DNA of 64,000 bases. It comes from Proteobacteria bacterium UBA2363 (GTDB taxonomy: Bacteria > Pseudomonadota > Gammaproteobacteria > Xanthomonadales > UBA2363). The DNA lies in contig DDTN01000006.1 in the NCBI GenBank assembly GCA_002344355.1, forward strand, positions 71,907-135,906, given 5' to 3'. The notes under the pieces are model-generated. The model ran no database searches and was not told the DNA's origin. It worked only from the letters and a program-made list of their open reading frames with translations. Made by a program: the position numbers and the translations under genes. Below, in pieces: positions 1 to 8,011 of this stretch (its first letter is position 1; every line of letters starts with the position of its first letter).

Positions 1-2
1 AG

Positions 3-1286
3 TGCCGCGCCGTCCTGACCGACTACCCCGCTGGCACCAGCACCACGGTGACCATCGTGTCGCTGGCCACGCGCCACGTCGACCCCGGCGTGACGAGCAT
101 CTTCGGCCGCCCGCCCGGCGCGCCGCTGGTGCCCGGCCAGTACACCATCCGCGCCACCACCTTCGCCGGCGACCTCATCACCGGCAGCGCCGACATCAAC
201 GGCACCATCGCCGGCGCGCAGATGGAAGGCGAGGTCGACTGGCAGACCGGCCTGTACCGCATCGCCTTCGGCGAGCGCGTGGTCGCCGCCGGCAACGAGG
301 GCCAGCCCTGGTACGACGCCGCGGCGGTCGACAGCAACGGCGACATCTGGCGCCCGCTGGCGGTGGACCCGGCCAGCGTCTTCTTCGGCTGCGTGCTGTT
401 CCGCCGCATCCCGGTCGACCCCGAGCTGGTCGGTATCGACCCGGTGCGCCTGCCCAGCGATGGCCGCGTGCTGGGCTTCAACCCGGGCACCGTCGGCGTG
501 CTGTCGCACACCGCCATCATCACGCTGACGCCGGCGGCGGACGACGTGACCAACCTGGGCCGCACCCAGCTCAGCTTCGCCGAGATCTACGACAGCAGCG
601 ACCCGCCCGAGCCCATCGAGGACGTCTGGTACACCGTCGACCTGGCCGCCGGCACCGTCACCTGGGCGAACCCGCTCAACCTGTCCGGCTACACCATGCC
701 GGTGAACATCCGGCACCGCATCGAGCACCTCAGCCAGATCGCCGACGTGCAGATCACCGGCCAGGTCACCCTGCAGGTGCCGCTGGTGCGCAACTTCCCC
801 GCCGGCAGCGTGCTGTCCAACGCCCTGGCCTACGGCGACATGCAGTCGCGCGTCACCAACGTCTTCGACCAGGCCACCTGGAGCACGCCGGCGGTGTGGT
901 CCGACGTCGTGCAGGGCAGCCCGGCGAGTGGCAACTACAACACTATCCTGCACCCCATCGAGGTCGAGAACGACAGCGCCACGGACGACCGGTGGGCGCT
1001 GGTGTTCCAGTCGTCCAACACCGTGCTGGTGCTGTCGCAGGACCGCGAGGCCATGGGCCCGTACGGCATCGGCAGCGACATCGCGCCGATCAACCCGGTG
1101 TCCGGCAAGCCCTACTTCACCATCCGCGCCGACGGCTGGGGCACCGGCTGGAGCGCCGGCAATGCGCTGCGCTTCAACACCGTGTCCGCCACCCGCCCCA
1201 CCTGGGGCGCCCGCGTCACCCTGCCGGGCGAGATCACCGAGCCGAACGACGCGGTGCGGATCAACGTCTACGGGAACGCGAACTGA
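3..1286 (+). CDS. phage tail-tip structural protein, 5'-truncated by window edge
   Basis: The frame is open from the first bases of the window to a TGA at 1284-1286, so the gene begins outside; 427 residues are visible. There is no enzymatic motif. The text is beta-rich, with many Asn/Asp/Gly/Thr turns and short aromatic strands, and no cysteine pairs or membrane segments, which is the usual look of a virion structural protein. It is followed by two more genes joined by one-base stop/start overlaps and then by a long tail-hub-like gene, so it belongs to a phage tail module read left to right. I cannot name the exact tail component. An ATG at position 48 is in frame but is unlikely to be the start, because the coding text continues upstream. 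Confidence 0.72.
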   Translation, partial: CRAVLTDYPAGTSTTVTIVSLATRHVDPGVTSIFGRPPGAPLVPGQYTIRATTFAGDLITGSADINGTIAGAQMEGEVDWQTGLYRIAFGERVVAAGNEGQPWYDAAAVDSNGDIWRPLAVDPASVFFGCVLFRRIPVDPELVGIDPVRLPSDGRVLGFNPGTVGVLSHTAIITLTPAADDVTNLGRTQLSFAEIYDSSDPPEPIEDVWYTVDLAAGTVTWANPLNLSGYTMPVNIRHRIEHLSQIADVQITGQVTLQVPLVRNFPAGSVLSNALAYGDMQSRVTNVFDQATWSTPAVWSDVVQGSPASGNYNTILHPIEVENDSATDDRWALVFQSSNTVLVLSQDREAMGPYGIGSDIAPINPVSGKPYFTIRADGWGTGWSAGNALRFNTVSATRPTWGARVTLPGEITEPNDAVRINVYGNAN

Positions 1287-2302
1287 TGACTACGACGCGG
1301 ATCTATCGCAGCACGGACAGCGGCGCGCCGGTCCTAAGCGGCCAGGTGGGCTCGCTTCACGCCCTGCTCAAGGCGTGCCTGGTCGGCACGTCCGGCGTGG
1401 CCTACGGCACCGGCCCGAACGAGAAGGCGGCCGCGGGCTGGTCGATTGCCTTCGAGGACGTCGGCAACAACAAGATCGCCCTGCAGAACAGCGTGGCCGA
1501 GGGCGGCACCGGCATGGTGCTGCGCGTGGACGACAACGGATCCGGCTCGGCCGGTGCGCGCGAGGCGCTGTGCGCGGTCTACAGCAGCATGAGCGACATC
1601 GACACCGGCGCCGATCGCACGCCGGCGGCGGCGGTAGTCTCGGTCGGCAGTGTCTGGCGCAAGTCCAACACCCTGAATGGCACCGCCCGGGCGTGGACGC
1701 TGAACGCCGACGAGCTGACCTGCTACCTGTGCGTTCACGATGATGGTGCCGGCACGCCCGGGACTTACGCTGCGGGAGACTTCGACAGCGAGGTGCCGGC
1801 GGACCCGTGGCGGTTCTTCATTTCCGGCCGCGGCGCCAGCAGTGGCGCGAACCCGACCGACGCAGGCAGCCTGTTCCTTGGCTGCAGCAACGCCTACGTG
1901 GCGGCGGCTACCAGCACCTTCTGGCTTGCGCGCAACCTGTCCGGCTCGTCGGGCACGGGTCCGATCCGCGCGGCGCTCTGCCGTTTGGCAAACGTCGGTG
2001 ACGGCGTGGTCGCGGCCATCGGCGGAAGCACAAACAACCTGGTCGCCTCGTCGCCCGGCGGCGCGGCCGAATACTGGTACCCCGCCCTGATAGGCTGCGA
2101 GAACACAATTCGTGGGCGCCTGCGCGGCGTCTACATCCCTGCTAACCGCCTGGATGGCGTGGCCGCCGGGCTGGACCGTGAAGACGCGGTCGGCCTTCCG
2201 GCCAACAGCCGGCTGACCATCGTCAGGCACAACACCACCTGGGGCGGGTTCTTCGCGCAGTACGACGGACACCTGGGCGTCGAGTCGAGGCTCGGCTGGT
2301 AA
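1286..2302 (+). CDS. putative phage tail/virion protein
   Basis: This 338-residue protein starts with ATG overlapping the upstream stop (TGATG), so it is translationally coupled to the preceding gene. The sequence is rich in Gly, Ser, Ala and Asn, with no transmembrane helices and no catalytic motif. The N-terminal 60 residues resemble a small assembly segment (MTTTRIYRSTDSGAPVLSGQ...), and the C-terminal part has repeated aromatic-Gly strands. Proteins of this size and composition next to tail-hub genes are commonly minor tail or receptor-binding components. That role is inferred from context only. The open frame also extends upstream through the previous gene, but that extension is a shadow with Arg/His-rich composition. 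Confidence 0.65.
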   Translation: MTTTRIYRSTDSGAPVLSGQVGSLHALLKACLVGTSGVAYGTGPNEKAAAGWSIAFEDVGNNKIALQNSVAEGGTGMVLRVDDNGSGSAGAREALCAVYSSMSDIDTGADRTPAAAVVSVGSVWRKSNTLNGTARAWTLNADELTCYLCVHDDGAGTPGTYAAGDFDSEVPADPWRFFISGRGASSGANPTDAGSLFLGCSNAYVAAATSTFWLARNLSGSSGTGPIRAALCRLANVGDGVVAAIGGSTNNLVASSPGGAAEYWYPALIGCENTIRGRLRGVYIPANRLDGVAAGLDREDAVGLPANSRLTIVRHNTTWGGFFAQYDGHLGVESRLGW

Positions 2303-2631
2303 TGGCCACCAAGGCGATCCTGACCACGTTCGGCCGGCAGCGGTTTTTCCCGTTCCGCCGCGACGGCGTCGCCATGGGCTATCTGGCCGGCGAGCCGGAC
2401 GGTGACCCGCCCGGCATCGTCACGGTAAACGATGCGCCCGCTCGCCGGGAGGTGCGTGTGGTCCACCGGCAGACGGGCACCGTGGTCGAGCGCACGCTAT
2501 CGGCTGCCGATGGCACCTACCGCATCGACGGCGTCTATGTCGGCGAGGAATACGACCTGATCGTCCGCGACTGGCAGCGCGTGTGGCAGGACAACATCGT
2601 GGGCGCCGTGCTGCCCATCCCGTACCGGTGA
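2302..2631 (+). CDS. small phage tail-associated protein with carboxypeptidase-regulatory-like beta fold
   Basis: A 109-residue protein whose ATG overlaps the previous stop (TAATG). Residues from about 48 to 90 read as one beta-sandwich repeat: a short R-x-V-x-V strand, a DGTYRIDGV turn and a YDLIV strand. This is the pattern of carboxypeptidase-regulatory-like or transthyretin-like domains, which are common as add-on adhesive domains in phage tail proteins. There is no signal peptide and no membrane segment. It sits between a minor tail protein and the large repeat-bearing hub-like protein, so it is probably part of the tail tip. The functional assignment is by fold pattern and position only. 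Confidence 0.6.
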   Translation: MATKAILTTFGRQRFFPFRRDGVAMGYLAGEPDGDPPGIVTVNDAPARREVRVVHRQTGTVVERTLSAADGTYRIDGVYVGEEYDLIVRDWQRVWQDNIVGAVLPIPYR

Positions 2632-2640
2632 CGCCGGTCG

Positions 2641-4710
2641 ATGCCGGCCTGGAGCGTCCCGCCCGGCGATCAGGTGCCGCTGCGCCTGATTCGGCCGTGG
2701 GCAGTTCCGCCCGGCGATCAGGTGCCGCTGCCGCTGGGTCCGGACGACGACCCCGAGCCGCCGCCACCGGAGCCCGTGCGCTTCACCGTCAAGGCCGCCG
2801 GCCTACCCTGGGGCCTGCCGCCCCGCCGCTTGCGCACCGTCCGCGCCGGCTATGCGGCGGCGCCGCGGCGTGCCGTGGCCGCAGGGCTGCCGTGGTCGGC
2901 CCCGCCGCCGGTGACCGGCGCGGTGCGCCTGCCTTGGGCGCAGGTGCCGCGGCGCGAGGCGCGTGCCGGGCTGCCGTGGTCGACGCCTGGCGCCGCCCGG
3001 GCCTCGGCTGGCTGGCCATGGCGCGCCATCCCGCGGGTGGACGTGCACGTCGGCCTGCCCTGGGGCCTGCCGCCGCGGTTGGGCCAGTCCGCCGGCACGC
3101 CGTGGCTGTCGCCGCCGGAGCGCCGCCTGTCGGCTGGCCTGCCATGGACCATGCCGCCGCGGCTGGATCGCACCGCCGGGGTGCCCTGGACGTCGCCGCC
3201 GCAGCGCGAGGTGCGGGCCTGGCTGCCCTGGGGCGTCGGCGAGTCGGTGCGCTGGGTCGTGCCGTCGCCCGGCATCACGCCGCCGGTCGTTCCGCCGCGC
3301 CCTGGCTACCAGCCGCCGCCGGGCAACCGCGTGCCGCTGGCCCTGCGCTGCCCCTGGCCCAACCCGCCCGGCAACCGCGTGCCCCTCGCCCTGGGTCCCG
3401 CCCAGTGCTACTTCGCCTGGCCCCGCCCCCGGAGGTACATCGTGCTCAATAGCGCCGCCGTGGTGCGCCTGCCCGAGCGCACGCCCGTCACCGTCTATGC
3501 CGGCCGCATCAGCGCCGCGCGCGACAGCGTGTTCCGGTCGTTCGACCTCGAGATCGCGCCGGACGACCTTGCGCTGCTGCTGCCCGGCACCGGCGGCCCG
3601 AAGTCGGTCGAGATCAACCTGAACGGCTGGCCCTGGACCGGCATTGTCGAGGACTGGAGCGAGGACCGCGCGTTCCCGGGCCGCAGCGTGCGCGTGTCCG
3701 GCCGCAGCCGTCCGGCGCTGCTGGACGCGCCCTACGCCCCGGCGCGCAGCGTCACCGAGGCCGCCGAGCGCACCAGCCAGCAGCTCATCGACCAGGAGCT
3801 GGCCCTGACCGGGTTCGCCGCCGACGTGCTCATGGGCTGGGCCTGGACCGTGCCGGGCGGCGTGTGGACCTACGACAGCCTGACGCCGATCGCCGCGGTC
3901 ACCCGCATCGCCCAGGCCGCCGGCGCCGTCGTGCTGGCCCATCCCTACGAAGACACCCTCCTGGTTCGCCCGCGCTACCCCGTCTCGCCCTGGGCCTGGG
4001 CCAGCACCGCGCCCGACGTGACCATCCAGGACGACTACCTGACCCGCACGGGCGGGCAGGGCAGCACCGGCGCCCGCGGCCGGCGCACCGTCACCCTGCC
4101 GCTGTGGCCGCCCAGCGCCACCGACAAGCCCGGCCTGGTCGAGCCGCTGCAGCTCGCCGAGCTGGTCGGCCCGACGTCGGTGAAGGCGGTGGTCGACAGC
4201 GTCGACATCCAGTTCGTCACCGTGGAATCCGGCAACGGCGCAAAGGCCCTGGTCATCGAGCAGACCGTGACGCTCGACCCGGCCCCGGCCGAGCCGCTGT
4301 ACACCTACGTCCTGGTCAGCGGCGAGCAGGTGGGCGTGGCCGACCCGGTCATCCGCGACGGCACCGCCGGCGACGTGCGCCTGCCGATGATCGTCGACCG
4401 GCTGATCACCCAGCACGACGTCGCCCGCGAGCGCGGCCGCAACGCCCTGGGCGGCGGCACCACCGTGCCGGCCCCCAGCAACCCCTGGCAGCAACTTCAG
4501 GCCGCGCTGCCCGGCAGCCGCGTGCTCAAGGGCAACGTCACCGCCACCAACAGCGACGGATCCGTGAGCGTGGCCACCACCGACGGCAGCACCATCCGCG
4601 CCCGCCCGCTGCCCGGCCAGACCTGGGCCAACGGCGCCGGCGTGTTCGTGCTCGACGGCCGCATCGTCGACAGCGCGCCAAGCCTCTCGGGTGTGACGCA
4701 GGTGGTCTGA
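2641..4710 (+). CDS. phage tail-tip/baseplate-hub-like protein with N-terminal Pro-Trp repeats
   Basis: A 689-residue protein in two parts. Residues 1 to about 255 are low-complexity: roughly ten degenerate 13-17-residue units built round AGLPW-x-x-PPR, flanked on both sides by PPG(D/N)(Q/R)VPL-x-L modules. From about residue 265 to the end the text is ordinary globular sequence. It includes a beta-domain (residues ~270-360) and a segment near residue 370-450 in which repeated TPIAAVTRIAQAAGA and LLVRPRYPVSPW stretches recall tail-hub proteins of siphophages. The position after minor tail genes and before a holin-like gene supports a tail-hub role. The start at 2641 has no obvious Shine-Dalgarno. 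The domain assignment is inference; the repeats are seen directly. Confidence 0.62.
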   Translation: MPAWSVPPGDQVPLRLIRPWAVPPGDQVPLPLGPDDDPEPPPPEPVRFTVKAAGLPWGLPPRRLRTVRAGYAAAPRRAVAAGLPWSAPPPVTGAVRLPWAQVPRREARAGLPWSTPGAARASAGWPWRAIPRVDVHVGLPWGLPPRLGQSAGTPWLSPPERRLSAGLPWTMPPRLDRTAGVPWTSPPQREVRAWLPWGVGESVRWVVPSPGITPPVVPPRPGYQPPPGNRVPLALRCPWPNPPGNRVPLALGPAQCYFAWPRPRRYIVLNSAAVVRLPERTPVTVYAGRISAARDSVFRSFDLEIAPDDLALLLPGTGGPKSVEINLNGWPWTGIVEDWSEDRAFPGRSVRVSGRSRPALLDAPYAPARSVTEAAERTSQQLIDQELALTGFAADVLMGWAWTVPGGVWTYDSLTPIAAVTRIAQAAGAVVLAHPYEDTLLVRPRYPVSPWAWASTAPDVTIQDDYLTRTGGQGSTGARGRRTVTLPLWPPSATDKPGLVEPLQLAELVGPTSVKAVVDSVDIQFVTVESGNGAKALVIEQTVTLDPAPAEPLYTYVLVSGEQVGVADPVIRDGTAGDVRLPMIVDRLITQHDVARERGRNALGGGTTVPAPSNPWQQLQAALPGSRVLKGNVTATNSDGSVSVATTDGSTIRARPLPGQTWANGAGVFVLDGRIVDSAPSLSGVTQVV
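2791..3233 (+). repeat. degenerate tandem repeat encoding the AGLPWxxPPR units
   Basis: About ten units of 39-51 bp encode successive variants of (A/V)G(L/V/T/W)PW followed two residues later by PPR or PR. The tryptophan codon context CCNTGG recurs at close intervals. Unit length varies and at least one unit (near 2850) has lost the Pro-Trp pair, so it is an old, diverging repeat, not a recent expansion. Confidence 0.75.
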
Positions 4711-4714
4711 CCCC

Positions 4715-4969
4715 ATGCCCGACACCTCCCGCCTGTTCATGCTGTCCCTGCTGGCGCTGGCCACCGGAACCAGCTTCGTCCTGCTCGGCGCCAGCGGTGG
4801 CGCCGGCGCCATCCTGACCGGCCCGCAGTGGGTCGAGCTGGTGACCTGGTTGATCGGCCTGCAGGCCGGCGGCGCGGCCGGCTTCAAGCTGGCCGAGCCG
4901 GCGGGGCAGGCGCTGGCGGCGTGGGCGAAGGGTCGGAAAACTCCGACGGTCGACCGCGAAGAGGGATGA
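4715..4969 (+). CDS. putative phage holin
   Basis: This 84-residue protein has two hydrophobic stretches, approximately residues 7-32 and 38-62. A short charged tail ends in KGRKTPTVDREEG. Size, two-helix layout and position just after the tail module are what is expected of a class II holin, which permeabilises the inner membrane at the end of the lytic cycle. ATG lies 4 nt after the upstream stop. No endolysin gene is visible in the window, so the lysis cassette is either incomplete here or encoded elsewhere in the prophage. Another small phage membrane protein cannot be excluded. Confidence 0.6.
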   Translation: MPDTSRLFMLSLLALATGTSFVLLGASGGAGAILTGPQWVELVTWLIGLQAGGAAGFKLAEPAGQALAAWAKGRKTPTVDREEG

Positions 4970-5003
4970 CGCCGAGGCGCTGGCCCGGCGCTACGCTGGG
5001 ACC

Positions 5004-5198
5004 GTGGAGCCGAAGACCGACCTCGAGCGCCTGGCCGAGCTCGCCCAGATCTGGCGCAAGCTCGCGCGCCTGCACGGCGCGGACCCGGACGGCCCGTGGG
5101 GCGCGCTGCTGTCGCCCGTAGCCAGCGAGGCCTGGGGGCTGGCCAGGCGGCTGGGGGTCAGCCCGGAGCTGGTGCTGGGTGAGGCGGGGGAAGGGTAG
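5004..5198 (+). CDS. small hypothetical prophage protein
   Basis: A 64-residue acidic protein with a helical Leu/Ala pattern (LERLAELAQIWRKLARLHG). GTG is the only plausible start: the frame is open upstream but holds no ATG, GTG or TTG before the next stop. It follows the holin-like gene in the same direction. No family is recognised. It overlaps the 3' end of the minus-strand ORF at 5158-5451 by about 40 nt, so one of the two may not be real. Confidence 0.45.
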   Translation: MEPKTDLERLAELAQIWRKLARLHGADPDGPWGALLSPVASEAWGLARRLGVSPELVLGEAGEG

Positions 5199-5451
5199 GG
5201 CACGCGCCGGCCTCTTCCAGCGCGGCCAGCTTCCTGTCGATCAGGTCCAGGGCACTCCGCAGGTGCTCGATCCGCTTCTGCGCCGGCCCCGCCGGCCGCT
5301 TCCCATCCACCGCCGCCTGCAGCTCGACCCGCAGCTCGGCCAGGTGCGACTCCAGCAGCGCGCACCGCGCGCTCACCCAGGCCCAGCGCTCCCGGCGCGG
5401 CGCGGCCAGCATATCCAAGGCCCAGCACTTGTCTACGGTGGGGGTCGTCAT
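5158..5451 (-). CDS. small coiled-coil hypothetical protein
   Basis: A 97-residue product. Residues 20-80 form a long amphipathic helix with heptad-like leucines (LLESHLAELRVELQAAV and KRIEHLRSALDLIDRKLAAL), and the tail is proline-rich. There is no membrane segment and no good Shine-Dalgarno in front of the ATG at 5451. It is the first minus-strand gene after the + strand tail/lysis block and could be a prophage moron or a regulator. The helix pattern favours a real protein over a shadow, but confidence is limited by the convergent overlap with the preceding small gene. Confidence 0.45.
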   Translation of the reverse strand: MTTPTVDKCWALDMLAAPRRERWAWVSARCALLESHLAELRVELQAAVDGKRPAGPAQKRIEHLRSALDLIDRKLAALEEAGACPTLPPPHPAPAPG

Positions 5452-5511
5452 GCACGGAGGTTCGGGCAGGGACGTCGCGTCGCGTGATACCTGCGACGCG
5501 GAGGGACGTGG

Positions 5512-6078
5512 TCAGTCTTCGGTGTCTCCCGGGGCTTGGTGAACAATCGGGTCTGCGCGGTAGGCGCGATCGACTAGGTAGTAAAGGCCGAGCAACGTCA
5601 CCGTAACCATGTTCCACCACAAGAGCATGTAGAGAAAAATGAGGCCCGGCTTAATTCGCAGGGCCAACGGCGATGACGAAAGCACGTCCGCCGCGAGCAC
5701 CGCTACAACACCCAAGCAATAGTTAACCAAGCTGATCAATGCCAAGTAGCCGAACACGTATGCCAAGAACTGGCGGCGGGAGATGCTCTTGTTATTCAGT
5801 GTTGCTTTTAGAACGGGCTGGTCAAGGGCGACACTGCCAAACACTGAGATGGCTGCCAATGCGGCCACGTAGAAGCCGACAAGTACCTGCAGCAGCTCAT
5901 TGACCAGGCTCACGAGTCCCGGCGCCTCCAAGATTGGAGCTCGGACTGCTACTACTCCCATCGTTGATAAAGCAGCCAAGACGACGGGTGCCACAAGGTC
6001 AACGCTGAGCTTCGACTCACCTCGCACACGTAGGTAGCACAATGGTGTGAGTAGCTGACGTACTACAGCGAAGTTCAT
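5512..6078 (-). CDS. four-helix membrane protein of an accessory two-gene cassette
   Basis: A 188-residue integral membrane protein with four hydrophobic segments, at about residues 27-48, 58-86, 108-134 and 148-172. The polar N-terminus and C-terminus carry few charges. I place the start at ATG 6078, 13 nt after the stop of the upstream gene and behind a GGAG-like site; the frame stays open to 6162 but that part would overlap the neighbour. Base composition is markedly AT-richer than the surrounding genome, suggesting recent acquisition. It is transcribed after the soluble 315-aa gene and is probably its partner. No family is recognised. The soluble-then-4TM layout recalls RexA/RexB of lambda, but sequence relationship is not shown. 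Confidence 0.75.
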   Translation of the reverse strand: MNFAVVRQLLTPLCYLRVRGESKLSVDLVAPVVLAALSTMGVVAVRAPILEAPGLVSLVNELLQVLVGFYVAALAAISVFGSVALDQPVLKATLNNKSISRRQFLAYVFGYLALISLVNYCLGVVAVLAADVLSSSPLALRIKPGLIFLYMLLWWNMVTVTLLGLYYLVDRAYRADPIVHQAPGDTED

Positions 6079-6091
6079 TAAGGCGCTCCGT

Positions 6092-7039
6092 CTAGGCGAT
6101 TCGCTGGAAGAGCAGCGCGGCAAATTTCTCGTCAACTGTTGTCTGCTTTGGATGGAAATCATAGTCCAGGTCGACTGGCTCTACCTTGGTAACGAGGTCC
6201 TCAAGCGCATCTTGGCGGGCAGCATTGATCTCTGTGCTTGCAGGCCGGCCCTCCGCACTTTCGTAGTAAGCACGTACTAGCTCGTAGCCGTCCTGAATCG
6301 CAATGCCTTGAACCGTTTTCCATATTTCGCGCACCTTCGTTTTGGTATCGGCGGCGACAACTTTGACCTCCATTTTTTTCTTTTCACGCTTGACGAGCTT
6401 GTGTTCGTCGAAGCCGGTTTTATCATCCAGAGCGTGGGTCAGAACGAAAGAGTTCAGTACGCCCTGTTCAAGCTCTCTCGCAATGGTCCGCTCAACGTAT
6501 GGTTTGATGCTAAACGAACAGTGGTAGTTCACGGTCGTCTTGTTTCCGTCGAGACTGCCACTGCCCTTTCCACACCGGCGCCCAAGACCAGACATCCGTT
6601 GCTCCACCTGGGTCGCGCTAATTCCGGGGACGCACTCCAAGATCGCTCTAAATCGTAGGGCAGAGCCCTTGACTCTGGATGTCAAGTTAATCGCGAGGTG
6701 CGCAGTTGATCGATTCCCCTGAGTATGCGTCTTCGGGTGTGCGTCGACTTTCCCATCCGTAAAGTCTTCGTACACTGAGTCCGGAGCGTTTTTGTCGACC
6801 AGCCGGAACAGTACAGACGCGAACTTACCGCAGTCGGAAAAGGAGATATCTAAAATTCGTAAGTGCTTGGATGGATCCGCTGGACCCCTTCTCTGTAGTT
6901 GTTCTCCCGCATCCAACCTCTGCTTGGCCAATCTCAGCACAGCATCCAGACTTACGCTCGTCGCAAATTCGCGATGCGGCGAAGTTTCCAGATCGAGAAT
7001 CACGTGCTTCACCCACCTTAGGCGCTTCGTGCTCTTCAT
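6092..7039 (-). CDS. soluble hypothetical protein of an accessory two-gene cassette
   Basis: A 315-residue soluble protein with a good ribosome site (AGGAACGAGG) just upstream of ATG 7039. The first half alternates beta-like segments (LRILDISFSDCGKFASVLFR, then HLAINLTSRVKGSALRFRA). A Lys-rich segment KLVKREKKKMEVKVV lies near residue 215, followed by an acidic C-terminal helix region. No nuclease, ATPase or protease motif is visible. Its AT-rich composition, its place near the prophage end and its tight coupling to a four-helix membrane protein make a phage-exclusion or other accessory role a reasonable hypothesis. The function is unknown. Confidence 0.75.
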   Translation of the reverse strand: MKSTKRLRWVKHVILDLETSPHREFATSVSLDAVLRLAKQRLDAGEQLQRRGPADPSKHLRILDISFSDCGKFASVLFRLVDKNAPDSVYEDFTDGKVDAHPKTHTQGNRSTAHLAINLTSRVKGSALRFRAILECVPGISATQVEQRMSGLGRRCGKGSGSLDGNKTTVNYHCSFSIKPYVERTIARELEQGVLNSFVLTHALDDKTGFDEHKLVKREKKKMEVKVVAADTKTKVREIWKTVQGIAIQDGYELVRAYYESAEGRPASTEINAARQDALEDLVTKVEPVDLDYDFHPKQTTVDEKFAALLFQRIA

Positions 7040-7363
7040 AGCCTCGTTCCTTTCGGCTCGAAGAGGCTGCCCGGCAAATCGCCGCCCACGGCGGCAGCTC
7101 CATCGCTCGCAGCTATGGTGTGTTTCCCTGGTGAATTCATGCTGGACACCCTATCTCGTAGACCCCTGAGGAATGATCGGGCGCACATCGGCGGCTGCGC
7201 GCCCCTGGTACTCAAGAAAAATCATCGCCCTCATTCTGGGGCGCTTCAGTGGTGCCACTGAAGGTCTCAGCGCGCTTGGAAGACGCACTAGAGTCCTTCA
7301 AGCCCATTATGGGCAGCTGGCAGACAGCATACCCTGGATTAATGAATTTGGTCAGCACTTGCC
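7040..7363. other. 324-bp gap, probable promoter region of the accessory cassette
   Basis: No convincing gene is seen. The stretch is AT-richer than the backbone and provides the ribosome-binding site and presumably the promoter for the minus-strand gene starting at 7039. Two short + strand frames (7173-7412 and 7249-7431) cross it. They run into the opposite-strand Excalibur gene, lack ribosome sites and look non-coding, although the GTG-started one from 7249 has a fairly protein-like beginning and could be a remnant. Confidence 0.5.
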
Positions 7364-7717
7364 TCACTCGCAGCCGAAGCCGTCACGGTCACGATCGAGA
7401 TGGGTGGCATAGCCTGGCTGCCCTCGCCTAATCGGCGCTTTTCCGGCGGCCCGGACGGCGGCGCAGTTCGGGTAGTAGACCGCGCCGCCGTCGCTGGCGC
7501 GGGGCACAGCATGAGTGGCGCCGGTGCCGCCTGGGGCGAAGCCCGCAGCCGGAACCGGTGGGCGGGTGCCGCCGCCGGCCGGCGCACGATGGCAGTGGTA
7601 GGTGCCGTTCCGGCGGTCGTTGTGACAGCCCTCGGCGTTCAGGCCGCCGGGATGGGCGGGGGCCGCCGACGGAACGGCCAGCAGCGCGGCCAGGGCCGCG
7701 GCGCGAAGGGTGAGCAT
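7364..7717 (-). CDS. secreted Excalibur calcium-binding domain protein
   Basis: A 117-residue protein with a clear Sec signal peptide (residues 1-21, ending APA-H). Next comes a Cys/His motif ending in GTYHCH (about residues 29-44), as found in many small secreted proteins. A C-terminal Excalibur domain (about residues 80-117) ends in DRDRDGFGCE, the EF-hand-like loop that in this family is thought to bind calcium. The start is supported by GGAGGACA upstream. The substrate and role of such proteins are not known. It lies in the accessory part of the prophage end, so it may be a lysogenic-conversion gene. Confidence 0.8.
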   Translation of the reverse strand: MLTLRAAALAALLAVPSAAPAHPGGLNAEGCHNDRRNGTYHCHRAPAGGGTRPPVPAAGFAPGGTGATHAVPRASDGGAVYYPNCAAVRAAGKAPIRRGQPGYATHLDRDRDGFGCE

Positions 7718-7846
7718 GGCGATGTCCTCCCGCGGCTGCGTCCCCCCGAACGCGCCGACGTGGACATGGTGACACAGTTGCCAGTGCGGTACCGGGATTG
7801 CGAGAACACCGGCCGACCGCGGAAGCGGCTGGGGGTGGAGTAGAGG

Positions 7847-8011
7847 TCAGTGCTTCCGGACCAGCGCCGTGATCTCGAACCCGTGCAGCTCGCCGAAGCG
7901 ACGGTAGAGGAAGGCGATGGTCTCGCTGAGGACGGGCTGGGGAATGGCGACGATCACCGCGTCGCCATCGAAGTCGATCAGCTCGTAGAAGTCGTCCCCA
8001 TCGGGGGTCAC
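7847..8011 (-). CDS. small hypothetical protein, translationally coupled
   Basis: A 54-residue acidic protein reading MTPDGDDFYELIDFDGDAVI at its start, with a helical middle (LSETIAFLYRRFGEL). The GTG start at 8011 overlaps a TGA at 8010-8008 in GTGA form. That TGA closes the frame that I believe is the true end of the upstream gene. This coupling is the main evidence for the start; a longer frame upstream exists but is Arg/Ser/Ala-rich shadow. No family is recognised. Confidence 0.6.
   Translation of the reverse strand: MTPDGDDFYELIDFDGDAVIVAIPQPVLSETIAFLYRRFGELHGFEITALVRKH

Noticed and set aside
2803..4887. Minus-strand 694-codon frame opposite the repeat-bearing tail gene
   Set aside because: It contains only antisense low complexity; the + strand has hub-like globular sequence and operon spacing.
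5512..7039. Kiwa (KwaA/KwaB) defence system
   Set aside because: Sizes are similar but gene order is reversed and no DUF4868-like motif could be recognised; left as unknown.
7173..7431. Two short + strand frames (79 and 60 codons) upstream of the accessory cassette
   Set aside because: They overlap the Excalibur gene on the other strand, lack ribosome sites and show no recognisable protein pattern; a remnant cannot be fully excluded.
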